From NCBI RefSeq assembly GCF_000227115.2, contig NC_016483.1, forward strand, positions 992,001 through 1,056,000: a stretch of 64,000 bases of DNA, read 5' to 3'. Positions 30,676-42,000 of this stretch are shown here, piece after piece; the first letter of the stretch is position 1; every line of letters starts with the position of its first letter. A model generated the notes under the pieces. The model was given only the letters and a program-made list of their open reading frames with translations, was not told the origin of the DNA and made no database searches. The position numbers and the translations under genes were made by a program. This stretch comes from Naumovozyma dairenensis CBS 421. Its lineage: Eukaryota; Ascomycota; Saccharomycetes; Saccharomycetales; Saccharomycetaceae.

Positions 30676-32386
30676 GTTAAGCCGTAGATGATGATGAGGG
30701 ATTACCAGTAATATCAACACAACTAACGTCTGTTGCGGGGATAGATGGTTTGGGAAAGTTCATACTTCCGGGAGCAAATATAGAGCTACCAGATTGAGGA
30801 TAACGTGGTACTCCTGAAATGGTGCAAGTGGCAAAATCATGAGATAACTCAACTGCTTTTGTCTTTTCTACTGAAAAATGGATTCACCAAATTTAACTTG
30901 ACAACAAACAATGATTTTTCTGGATGGAGGGTAAAAAATCCTATAACTTCGGTAATCGGAGTCGTAACCTCCCATGACACCACTAATAGATATTGCTGCA
31001 AATTCATCATCTCTCAATGTCTGAGGTAATGTAGTATAAGCAGCATATCCGACAGTTTTCAAATGTTTAATACCAAACTTGGAGATTGTTTAGATCAAAC
31101 CAGAGACAATAACGAATCCTGAACTTACGGCTTCGGATGATGCTCTGTTCAAAAGATAAATTGTTGTAGGAACAGCTTCTATACATAGTGAAGGAGGGAC
31201 TCGACCACCAAGCAATAAGTGGCGAGCTTTCTCCTGTGTGGAACGATGTGCGTGTTCGGCGCCTCCACCTTGGAAATTGATGTGGTATAATTAGTTGATG
31301 TTGAATACCTTTATTCTTAAAGAATATATGTAATTGATCATGGTACAACTCCCTTCATTATCGGATCTAACTGCGGTAACTTTATAGCCGCCTCTATTCG
31401 AGAAGTTGTCGGTATCCCGGTCAATTAGTGCTTGTGCAGCATCTGATTTGTTCTTCAAATGGATGACAGCATAGTAACGAGAATGAGCACCTCGAATTGT
31501 TAAGATCTAGCTTCGTGCTTTGAATTCATTGTCTGTAGAATTTCCACAAAGGTCAACTTGGATAAGCTGAAGGGGAGAGCGGTATTCTTGAGTCGATGAT
31601 ACACCTTTAGAGATGAGAACCTTGCTTAAGGAGCAAGCCGGACATACAGTTAGATTCTGAGTCTTCAACTTAGGTAAGTTGAGAATAGATACGTAACGAT
31701 TATAATCCTCAAACTAGGGTGACCGAGACGGGAATGCCATTGGATAGCTTCATCTTGGTTTGGAATGGAGGAGGGACCCAGAGGGTCAGAAATAAGAGAA
31801 AATGCTGCGTGCGGATAAACAGAAGAAGAGATTGAATCAGCTGTATATTTATAGATTTTGCTATTTACTTTAGAATTTGTACCATCAGTGACGACATACA
31901 AACCATCACACAAGGAACCACTTAAGACTAAACGGTGGTTTTCATTGAATACGTCAACTTTCTCGTTGGTAAAAACAAATTGATTCTTGGAGGTCTGAGT
32001 AGCCTTTCTAATAGAAATTAGGTTGACTGGGAGATCAGGAACATACAGAACATTATTCAATGTGATACCATTGAGTTTAACAGTACCGTGTCCTTTAATC
32101 CGAACTGAACTACCAGCACCCTTGACGGACCCAGAGACATCAGTATGGAATTCAGAGAAGGCAGAGCGATGAGGGGTCATATGACTGGTACAACCGGTGT
32201 CAAAAATCCAGTGATTAGAGGAAAGTGCGGACGAAGAAGTAGCATTGGAATTTGTGGTAGCAGAGTCGGAGATGGCCATCCAAGAGGAGTCATTCATACC
32301 ATCTGAATAATGAGAGTTATTCATTTGGGTTTTCTTCTTTGCTTTTTGGAAAATATGGGCTTGGGGAAATTTCGAACTTGAAAATT
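30676..32386 (-). pseudogene. Protease-integrase part of the Ty5-like element, frameshifted
   Basis: The protease is intact over HWIFDTGCTSHMTPH and its beta strands, and leads into the GAG-pre-integrase motif IQWHSRLGHPS. After that the frame changes near 31700. Integrase pieces follow in several frames: a Cys pair in VCPACSLSK, the first acidic residue in IQVDLCGNS, the second in VRSDNEG, then HIFFKNKGIQHQ and a distal GGYDSDYRSYRIF block typical of the copia integrase C-terminal region. The last recognisable codons (SGVPRYPQSGSSIFAPG...) lie near 30790-30690, in the linker that would lead to RT. Confidence 0.85.
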
Positions 32387-33235
32387 TTACAGTTTTTCGA
32401 GTGAATGTGGGCCCTTGCAAACTGCACATTCTCTATTCGAGGTTTTGTGCTTGTTTTTTGCATTGTATTTGCCATGAGCAATAAAGACCTGATTGTTCTC
32501 AGTACCAGAGTTGGGTGCTTTACGCTCCAGTAACTTAGTAACTTGGTTAGTAGAGATGGAGAAATCGTCGCCATAGCGATCTAGGATCTTTTCTTTAATA
32601 GATGGTGAGATAGAGACCATCAATGATGCAGCAAGACGATCAAGCATCTTTTTCCGGTATGAGTGGAAAGTGGGATTGTTGGGCAAAGTAGAATAAGAGG
32701 TTTCATCCTCGGTAGCATCAGTGAGAATGATGGAGGATAGCTTAACGGCCCAGTCTCTTTTTTCAATTGGAGCCGTATTAATCATATTTGATGTGTTCGA
32801 AAAATTTTCGACAAGCATGGAAACGGTTGGACAAGAGAATTTTGCTTTTAGCCACTGTAATAGCTCAATAGCATTTTCGTCATCTGAATTTTCGAAGTAG
32901 TGACTAACTTCAATCTGAGCAGTACCAGAACAGGAGTTTCTGATCAACATAATTAATGCTACATTAAAACAGCTTGCTACAGTAATGCGTTGAGCTGATG
33001 AGAGATTGGCAAAAGCTTGAATATTGTCAACGACTCCTCCATTTTGGAGATATTCAAACCAATAAACACTGGTGGTAAGAACTTTGTTGGTTAACTTGTT
33101 GAACCACCTTTGATAGTTAGAAGCGTCTGTTAACTTGATTGTAAGGGCATTAGGACCTGAAACCGATGGGCTCATAACCTGTTGAGCCAGGTTGCCTATA
33201 TCAACAGACGGATTGGGAACAATAGGGGAAGACAT
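32387..33235 (-). pseudogene. gag of the Ty5-like element (starts inside the LTR)
   Basis: 282 codons from an ATG inside the 5' LTR: MSSPIVPNPSVDIGNLAQQV... Codons QQVMSP carry the primer-binding site. The capsid-like region includes YQRWFNKLTNKVL and RKKMLDRLAASLM. The zinc knuckle CAVCKGPHSLEK loses its last Cys through a frameshift at about 32390; the missing Cys is present one frame over. The original element probably had a single gag-pol ORF like Ty5, so this break is decay. Confidence 0.85.
33168..33179 (-). other. Half-tRNA primer-binding site of the Ty5-like element
   Basis: GGTTATGAGCCC follows the LTR end CTCAACA with no spacer. It is complementary to the anticodon stem-loop of the yeast initiator tRNA-Met. 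Ty5 is known to use this half-tRNA priming. The site is read as VMSP codons of gag. Confidence 0.8.
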
Positions 33236-33486
33236 CGAGTATAGAGAGAGTCAATGTAAATATTATTCCTTAGTTTCTTATATCTTATACACAATATATA
33301 CTATTATACAATACTAACTTTAAGTGTTAGTTATAAGTGTTTGTAATGTATAAACACTTTTATCTTCATCTTTTCTCGAGGCGAGGTGCGGCATGAGTAA
33401 GATGGACTTGATGGTGTACGGATTTAGACAGACATAATGGCAGACCGTTGGCTTACACCAGACGGACCATTAAGCATGGTCTAACA
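33180..33486 (-). repeat. Ty5-like 5' LTR B
   Basis: 307 bp on the minus strand from TGTTAGACCATGC to CTGGCTCAACA, with TGTT/AACA inverted termini. It contains the gag ATG at 33235. The boundaries follow from alignment with LTR C and from the adjoining primer-binding site. Confidence 0.85.
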
Positions 33487-33888
33487 AACGTGGCTCAACA
33501 ACTTTTTCAAAAATAACATTACACAGTTTTTATAAACAAGATACCGGGTAAAAAATAAAAATAATATTAACGAAAATATTACTTATATAAAGTTTATAGG
33601 TTCAACTAAATTCCGAAAATATCTATACTATACATAAATTGCTACGTCGGTAACCAAGAGTTTTTATTTCTCTCCTTCTAATTTTATTAACAGTGGTGTA
33701 CGGAGTGTAGTAGTTTAGAAATCTTGAGAAATTCCTGATTGCTTCATGTATATTGAACGCTTCTCACATGGAGGAATGATATCTTAACTTAGCGTTAAGG
33801 ATACGACACTCAGTTGTATCTAAGTTTCTGTTGACGCATGGACATGGGCGTGGTTTATGCATAGAAAACGTTTTTTTCCCTAAGTTAG
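33487..33888. other. 402-bp spacer between two divergent Ty5-like LTRs
   Basis: The flanking LTRs point away from each other. It contains a short match to inner LTR sequence (GTGGTGTACGGAGTG near 33693, complement of part of LTR A), an AT-rich block 33543-33615 and a TTCCGAAAAT at 33613-33622. It is probably older element debris. No gene was found. Confidence 0.4.
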
Positions 33889-34184
33889 TGTTAGGCCATG
33901 CTTAATGGTCTATCTGGTGTAAGCCAACGGTCTACCATTATGACTATGTAAATCCGTACATCACCGCCATTTATCTTACTCCTAGCGCGCTTAGCGTCGA
34001 GAAGAGATGAGTATATAGTGTTTGTTCATTATAAACACTTATAACTATCGCTTATTGTTAGTGTATACATTATGTATTAGAGAAAAGAAACTAAGGAATA
34101 ATATTTACATTGACTCTCTCTATACTCGATGTCTTCCTTTATTGTTCCCAATACGTCTGTTGATGTAGGCAACCTGGCTCAACA
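33889..34184 (+). repeat. Ty5-like LTR C (plus orientation)
   Basis: 296 bp from TGTTAGGCCATGC to CTGGCTCAACA, including the codons MSSFIVPNTSVDVGNLAQQ of the gag start. It closely matches LTR B but is not followed by its primer-binding site; instead AGGGAAAAAAG follows. No 5-bp target duplication is seen (GTTAG before, AGGGA after). Confidence 0.85.
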
Positions 34185-35300
34185 AGGGAAAAAAGAAAAA
34201 CAACAACCAAAATCTTCATCTCAGTTGTAGAATTGTCCTTTCCATAATTTTATTTACTGTATATTATGTAGACTATATAATCAACGAGAAGTCTTATAAA
34301 ACATTGACATGGAACGCTCAATGCCTGATTCAACTCTTAATACTCAGACCTTACCGCAATAGGTTATGAGCCCTGCCGTTTCCAGCGCTAATTCAAAATT
34401 ACTGGTTCCTCTGATTATTCTGCATGGTTTTGCTTAATCAAACAAAAGGTTTTATGACCAGTCCATACTGGTTACACTTTATGGAAAACAATGGTTCACT
34501 CGATGCTGTTCCTACTGTAACTGGACTGTCAGATTTTGACAAGTTCACTCTCTTCAACTCTTTTGATTCAGCCCTGTTACTGGTGCTGTTAAACTAGAAG
34601 TAGGTTATTACTTCAAGTGTGCTGTCACAAACCGTTCCTCAACAGGATTATTGAAGTGGTTTAGAACAAATACTCTGTCACCACAATTAATATGGTTCGG
34701 CAAGATTTAAGAACATCTTTGACATGAAAACCAAATCCTTGGCCGAAAAGAGATCTTGGGCTGAGGATACTGCTACTACTGTTCTTAGGCCCTCCGACAT
34801 TGACAACGAAAACTTGATTCAAATGGTTGATAGGCTAGCTGTTTTTCTATTGGTAATCACTTCTCTGCCCATTGAAGAAAAGGTCCGTGATTCGATTGGC
34901 AGAAGTGCGGCTATATCCTCCGCAGATGTAATCACTTTCTTGGAAGAACAGGAAACGTTTAAATCATCTATCTCTCTTACAGTTCCCGATGTTGCGTTAG
35001 TTGCTAGAAAAACATATAAGAATGCCAAGAAACCCATGTGTTCCATTTGTCAAGCCCATATTAATTATCTGAATGTAAGGAACTGAAGGCAGAGGTTCCT
35101 AATGCCCATGTATTTCAGAAATATGGTCAGTCTCCTCAGCCTGACCACCAACTAAGCTATTAAAAGATTAAAGATGGTAGGGAATGGATTAAGGTCCTCC
35201 AGGAATATAGTTACCATTTGAAGGTTAGCGATTTTCTTTTCAGTTCGTCTCAGTTTGATGATCCAAGAACTTTGAGGTATTGTGCCGGGCATCATCCCAT
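34185..35300 (+). pseudogene. Degenerate gag of a second Ty5-like lineage
   Basis: A plus-strand region with many stops that still aligns with the other gag. It starts at ATG 34309 (MERSMPDSTLNTQTLPQ), then a TAG where the other copy has CAG, then VMSPAVSSANSKL. LEVGYYFKCAVTNRSSTG corresponds to the IEVSHYFEN part. The open stretch 34724-35086 (AEKRSWAEDTATTV..., DRLAVFLLVI, CSICQAH) covers the capsid end and the first half of the knuckle. Divergence from the 33-kb element is large, so this is a different subfamily. Sequence after 35100 may contain protease or integrase traces that I cannot identify with confidence. Confidence 0.75.
34362..34376 (+). other. Half-tRNA primer-binding site of the second Ty5-like lineage
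   Basis: GGTTATGAGCCCTGC, 15 bases complementary to the initiator tRNA-Met anticodon arm, directly after CAATA, a presumed one-base decay of an LTR terminus CAACA. It places the 3' end of a second, otherwise poorly visible LTR at 34361. Confidence 0.7.
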
Positions 35301-38300
35301 TTTTATAGATGCAATTGTTACAATGTGAATTTTTTCTCCAGATGAGGTGATTATATGTGTGCTACAGTTGAATACAAATCTGTTAATAGAGGGTTTAAAA
35401 ACACTTGGTTTACAAATTCCTTCCTCACCAAAAAATGCCCTGCTAAAAGGTACTTGGTGCGAGTCGCTACCCATCTGAGAGTTTCTAATAAATTTATTTC
35501 TCTTCATGCTATATCAATATCGTGTCGGTAATGTCAACCTTAAAACATAGGTTACATGCAATTACTTTCATCAAGAGCGTCGAACGAGCTTACCAAACTG
35601 CAATTAGCTCTCGATTCTTTTATTATTATCGTTATCATTGTTAGACACTAAAACACTTCAGTATACCGTCGAGCATATTGAGTGACCTTGAACCCTTTTC
35701 AACATACCGCCAACCATTTGCGCAGCAAACTATGGTATTTTAAAATTGTCTCGACTTTTTCCATTTTCTGTTAATAGATCCTCCTACCCTTTGTCCAAGT
35801 TCTTTTTACCGATATTCTAAGTGGATATTGCCATGGAGGCAGATAATACATTGAAATGATTAGACAGTTTGAACAGGAATGCAATAATAATAATAATTAA
35901 TTGGTTTGTCGTGGCTTTCCTTAAATGAATTAAATATCCCAGGCATACGTATTCCAACTACTCTCTACCATTGGCGCTAACATTTCCTCTCCTTAAATAA
36001 TAACATAGGTACATCAAGAAAAGAATACACATATGGTGCTCATTTGAAAAGGATTAAGACTTTAACGAACCAACTTAACCAGCTACATTAAGATATTGAA
36101 CATTATACGCAAATTTTATACCAGAAAAATATACGATACTCATCCTCCTTCTTACCTTCTCTAATGGTTTTGTTTAGTAACTAAAGTGACTTGGGACAAC
36201 TAGAGCTAAGTCTGGTAGAAGCTCTTTTGATAGGCTAAAAGTTTTGATTGTGTGCACCAGTTTCTTGATTGTGAAAACTTTGCCAGGATGGTTTATATCT
36301 TCAGCTGTCAGAATGTAGGACCCAATATATATATATTTGAATGTGCACTCCACATTATTTCTAATCACTGGCGCAATTTCGTGCCGAAACGCCTTTCTGG
36401 AACTGATATTCGGTGACCTATTAATTATATTGCTGTCTCACTAAAATTAATATCCCTTCTTAACGTTCTTGTTTTTTCCCAACGTTCTCGAAAACGTTTC
36501 TACATTTGCTACCTTTGACCAGATATTAGCATACCATAGGAATTGGCAGTAACCATAACTAAGCGGTTTATCAAACCATATACCTTCAACACATCGTAAT
36601 TCAAACGTAACAAAGTTATCTAGTATATTATTGCCTCTTGTGACAAATTCTGCCCACGCTCAGATGGCAGCTCACCGAAACTGCCTATAATAATATTTTT
36701 TTTTCACCTTTGCCAGAATTTTAGATAACGTAATTGCTATAAGAAGGGCGTTCAAATGTAGTTGAGTTTTTTTTCTCCATTAATAACTGAAAGCGATTTG
36801 AGAATTTGCTGAGCTCTTCTATCTTCTTATATGAATTCCATTCTCGACATCATGGTATGTTTCTCTTATAGTTATTCATACGGATTTCTAGGATCTATCA
36901 TGGCAGTACTTATTCAAAGTTAATTAAAAGCTTTTTTATTATGCAATGATTTTAACACTTATAGTAGGTCTAAATACTTTTTCTCCAGTGCCATTTTATG
37001 AATTTTTCGATTCCTGAAGTAGTTTCGTCTATGTTATATCCTTAACATGTGGATGACAGTTATATGCCTAATCCAAAAACACAACCACTGTAAGTGAGCC
37101 TGCTGTTCATTTAAAGTAGAATTTTTTACAACAATAGATATAGAATGGCAAGGTTACGGCATGGGAAAAAGATTCAACTTTTCAAACTGTGACATCAACT
37201 AACGTAAGGTTACGTTCCATTTTCATTTGGATTGATAACACTTGAAACGTCCTACTGGACCTTTACCCAATTCTTTCCTGAGCATGATCCCCATACTGCT
37301 TAGATATATTCTATATGCTAGGATTTGTGCAAATTAATATCTGTGTAGACATTGTCTTAAGAAGATAATCGGGCAAAGTAATTTCGACCAAGGAAAAAAA
37401 CCTTTGTGTCGGTATACCAATCGGGAAAACCTTAACGATAAAGATAGCTATTTGTTATGGCTGAGGTTCAAAAGAATTTGTTCCTTGTTAGAAACCATCC
37501 TTGAGCATAGCTGTTGGTTGGGAAAGAACATGTTATGTAAAAGAAGGCATTCGGAAATCATTGAAGACAGAACTCTTTAGAAAGAGATCATCGCGTTTGA
37601 GATACATTGACTTTAAAACCTATATAGTATTAGCATTCGATCAGAAATGTTATATCTGCAATTAAGCTGCTTTTCTAAAACACTAAGTGTGTTTGTGTCT
37701 GCACCTTGAATTGGAAGTTCGAATGGTTCACTAATTTTCGTGGGGCTCTTAGAGAGCATACCTGACGTTACTGGCAATGTACAGGGCTCATTTTGCGTCG
37801 CGCGATCCGCCTAGTCAAACCTCAAGACATCCCTCAAGTAAGTTCAGCAGTAATCTAGACATTAAGTGTGACGATTAATGATTAAAGGTCCCACTATATG
37901 AATTCTTTGAATAGGATGGAGAGGATGCAGATATAGGTAGTCTGTAAAGAGAAGTTCACATTTACACACTATATATTTAAGATATGCTTATACAATAAGG
38001 AAGCCAGTAAACAGTAAAATAGAAATCTTGACTTACTTTAGCTAGAAATAGCCCACAAAATTTTTATATTTCGAGAAAGTCGGACTATACATCGGAATCG
38101 AACCTTTACTATAAAAATAGTACGGGCAATCAGAACATTACGAGGTTATTTGTTCAGGAACGTTTATGACAAGTAATGTACGTAATGTTCGACATTTCTT
38201 CATATTTTTTGGAACGGGAAACCACTCAGTAGAGTATATAATAGACTCACATACGTACGTATGGGAGGACCGCTAAATCATTCAGATTTCTTAACAGCAT

Positions 38301-39013
38301 CTCACATAGATACATACTTTACCATAAAAATCCTGGGGAAAAACCGAAATCGAAAACTTCCGTATGAGTTTTTTTTTTTAAGCAAGATCAAGTTTTTCCG
38401 TGGAATAAATTAATGTCAGCGGAATTGAAAGGCGCGGGCGCAAGCTAACTGGAATATTACGCAGTTTCTTGTTTTGATCTTGAGCGAAGCAATTACGTAC
38501 GTACGTACCGTCCGAAGACAAGTCCGTGAAGCTGCTGTTATTAGTTAAGTCATACTAGAGGAGTCAAACACAGTTTCATTGAAATTTGGAATTTGGGATT
38601 TATCCGATTTCCATTATAAGTTTCAGTGTTTCTTGTACCTGGCTTACACTCCATATAGGTACCTAACATTAAACATAAACTGCTCTTGAACTGAAAAAGA
38701 CAGGACAACATAGAAAAAGGTAGTTGATAGTTAGCGACAATTTTGAATAATCAAACATCCCATTTAACGGCAAATTCTGATCTATCTGCTTGACTAATTT
38801 AAACTTAGCAATTGAGGTCTACTATCCCATCGAGGTTGATACAGAAAATATCGTGCTAATAAAACTAAACCATAGCGAGAAACTGGTTTCAATCTGTCTG
38901 TAAATTGCTACCTGCTTCTCCCTTCTTGAGTCTTTGAGAAATTTGTAAATCCGAATCTTCTGAAAAACGAGATTAGAGTGCCCGTAACCTTAAGCTACTA
39001 ACCTACACAAACC
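35301..39013. other. 3.7-kb gene-free region, probable transposon graveyard and ECM21 promoter
   Basis: No ORF above about 65 codons and no tRNA. Dense stops occur in all frames. The first kilobase probably continues the degenerate Ty5-like copy. Visible details are a polymerase III B-box-like GGTTCGATTCC on the minus strand at 38094-38104 without a tRNA fold, and ACGTACGTACGTACC at 38497-38511 with a related ACGTACGTAT at 38257-38266. There is also a TCCGTGGA (Pdr1/3-type element) at 38397-38404, about 610 bp before the ECM21 ATG. The region separates the CAJ1 and ECM21 synteny blocks. Confidence 0.5.
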
Positions 39014-42000
39014 ATGCCGTTTATAAGTCAAAGGATAACGTATGATTACGACCAACATAAAAATAATCACAATGCACCCAAAGTGAGTAGCACCTCGGCT
39101 AGCAGTGATTATATCAGGAACAACTCAAGGCAAAAGACGCCTTCTCCAACTAAGAGAACTATGCCACATCATGCAAAAACTGACAGAAGGAGATCTTCTA
39201 CAGTAAAGGGATCATTATTTAATTTTTTAAACCACAGCCATGCATATGATGATAACAAAACTAGTGACACCACCTCTAATAGTGCAACTACTGCAACTTC
39301 GTTAAGTAATGTTGGCCATATATCGAGAAAAAGTACTACCGACGCAATCCCTACAAATAATACGGTCTGTATACACAACGATATACAACAGAGAAATAAA
39401 AACCATGCAGTACCTCCATGCTCATCGGATAATAGGGCAGATGGAGATACCTGGAATAATACGACAAACTCAACAATCCCAAGAAATATATTAACTAATG
39501 GACACTTAACGGATATCACCTCTTCTCCCCCATCTACAAACGAAACATGCAGTTCTGTAACGGATAATAGTTCTGCTGATAATTTAAGTAGTAACAAGAG
39601 GAGTACTGCGTCTATTAAATTCAATAACAAACAATTTTTAAAGGAGTATCTAAACAATTGGGGTTTCTTAAATCCAAAAGAACTCGCCACCAAAAGAGAT
39701 GAGTTTTTCAAAATGTATATTGCAACAAGTGGAGACAATGTTTTTCTACCAACAATATCCTCTAATGATGATGAGTATCTTGCCAGGTTAAATGGACTTC
39801 AAGATGAAGAGGATGATATTTTGTTGATCGAAGGAATAGATCTTTCTACTGGAGATAGCCATGGAAGAAATACGAACAGCAATGGTACTGGTCCTTCAAG
39901 ACATGAATCTTTACATAATGCTGACGATGTTACAGCTGAACAGTTAAGTGAGATACACACGGGAACTGCACTTGGAGGAGACTCTGAAGTAAATGGGAGT
40001 AGAGTACCACTTGATGCAGATGAACCACGCTCATCCTCACCGTCCTCTTTAGAGATGGATAATTCCATGGTTGCGCTTAGAATAGCGGTGATTATTTCTT
40101 TGAACAAAGAAACTGCACTCTCTGATATCGAAGTCGAGCTATGCTCAAGGGTTAAAATATTTTGGAATAACGGCGTCCCACCCACCAAAACGTTCAATGA
40201 AGAATTTTATACCTTAGGGGCAACGAGGTGGTCCTTAAATCAAGCAAATTTTAACTTATATATTCCACCACACGTTTCCTCGACTGAACAAATCATTGAA
40301 AATAATTCAATATTGAGGGAAAATGAAGTTTTTAAGAATATGCCCGTTGATAAACGAGTATACCTTGATAAAACAAAATCTAGAAAAAGTTTTATGAATT
40401 CTATAAAAGCTACGAGCCGCAATCGATTTAAACCTGGCGATTACATATTTGTCCTACCAGTGCTATTTTCTAATGATGTTCCTGAATCAATCTATTTACC
40501 TTCGGCAAGAGTCAGCTACAAAATTAGAGTAGGAACTAAATTCAAAAATAGAGTGAACCAAAACAACAGAGGCCGACATAATAATTCAGATAAATTGCAA
40601 GTATCTTCATCTGCATCATCGTTGAATGTAACAGAAATGGAGAGCACTCAATCTCATAAATATGTAAGTAAGGGCCTTTTCAAGAAAGTTAAAAACCATC
40701 TACATATTCAAAACCAATCATCTAAAAATGAGGATAAAGATGTTACGAATGAACTATTATCTGAATATCCAATTCATATTATAAGAACGCCACCTCCCAT
40801 TTCAATTTCTACTGCTAATAAACCTATTTTTATTAATAGAGTATGGACAGACTCTTTGGCATATGAAATTTCATTTAGTCAGAAATATGTTCCACTTAAT
40901 AATGAGATACCAATCAAGATAAAGTTGGCGCCAATGGTTAAAAATATTTGTGTGAAAAGGATCCGTGTTAGTATCACCGAAAAGATTACATTTGTCAGTA
41001 AGAATTATGAATTTGAATATGATCAAGTTGACCCAGTTGCAAAAGATCCATATAATCCATACTACTTGGATTTCGCATCGAAGCGAAGGAAAGAAAGAAA
41101 TTTGAATCTGCTTGAAATAAGGACCAAAGAGAAAGGTGCTAGAGCAATGAGAGAAGAAATTGTTGAGAATTGTTATGACGATAACCTATTATCTTATAGT
41201 ACCATTGATACAGGATCTGTTCATTCGAAAAATGAGGAGGAGAAGAAAGTTGGAATTACTGAGCCGATTATAATTGAGACCAAACTAGAATTTCCCAAGT
41301 ATGCAGACCTTGCTAGAAAATCTGCTAAGGTGACTCCGCCATATGGTATCGACATATACACTAATGTACCAACTTTTGACCGAACTGCAGCAGATGACCA
41401 CCATCGATCAAGCGTAATTAGTTTCCTATCTGGGCATAAAAGTTCTTTCAGTTCTACGAAGAAGAATAGTCAAGAAGATGGAGAACATAATCAACATGAA
41501 AATATCAATCCAAGATTTCGTGAAACTAGATTCAGGACAAACTCTGGTACGAATGTGAAACATCATACGAAACTAAATAGACCTAAACGTGGACTATATT
41601 TGGACAGTCTCCATTTCAGTAATATTCATTGCAAGCATAAATTAGAGATCATGTTACGAATCAGTAAACCAGATTTAGCTATACCGGGGAAATTAAGGCA
41701 CTACGAAGTGTTAATTGATACACCTATCTTTCTAGTTTCGGAACTTTGTAATAGTGGTAATATGGAATTGCCAACTTACGATATGGCTACGAGTGAATTT
41801 GAACCCCTTAATGAGGCAATGTTATTGGCACCACCACCTGCGTTCGAAGAAGCAATATCTGTGCCTGCTTCCCCCATTGGCTCGCCGGATCTCTTGGCAT
41901 CTTATGAACCCGATTTATCATCCATTCAACAATTAAGTCTTTCTAGATCAACTTCCATAAGTAGTCAAGGTGGGCAACTTGATGGTTCGAACCCGGTGTT

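Larger units (their letters stand above)
30676..33486 (-). mobile_element. Ty5-like (Ty1/copia class) retrotransposon, 3'-truncated, minus strand
   Basis: On the minus strand the order is 5' LTR (33486-33180), gag, protease and integrase, then an abrupt end at 30676, where an oppositely oriented LTR fragment begins. Protease before integrase and the DTGC active site define the copia class. The protease resembles Ty5 of Saccharomyces (WIFDTGCTSHM, VLYVPDLPVNLIS, GLYVVTDGT). Reverse transcriptase, RNase H and the 3' LTR are missing. Several frameshifts and stops show that the copy is dead. Confidence 0.9.

Noticed and set aside
32387..32430. Programmed frameshift between gag and protease of the Ty5-like element
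   Set aside because: Two separate frame changes within a short distance break the zinc knuckle itself, and further breaks follow in integrase. Ty5 uses one continuous ORF, so decay is the simpler explanation.
33543..33625. Possible point centromere: AT-rich block followed by TTCCGAAAAT
   Set aside because: No CDEI (RTCACRTG) lies at the right distance, the CDEIII flank TGTTT.TG is missing, and the block sits between two LTRs. The GGTCACGTG at 19463 likewise lacks any CDEIII downstream.
36174..36368. 64-codon minus-strand ORF in the gene-free region
   Set aside because: No similarity to host or element proteins that I can see, and it is isolated among dense stops.
38085..38160. Possible tRNA on the minus strand: B-box GGTTCGATTCC at 38094-38104
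   Set aside because: The flanking bases do not form a 5-bp T stem, no matching acceptor strand exists about 70 bases away, and no A box or anticodon arm can be drawn. A chance match or very old remnant.
38996..39002. Perfect TACTAAC just before the ECM21 ATG, suggesting an intron
   Set aside because: No GTATGT was identified at a useful distance upstream. The ORF is complete from the ATG at 39014 and S. cerevisiae ECM21 has no intron that I know of.
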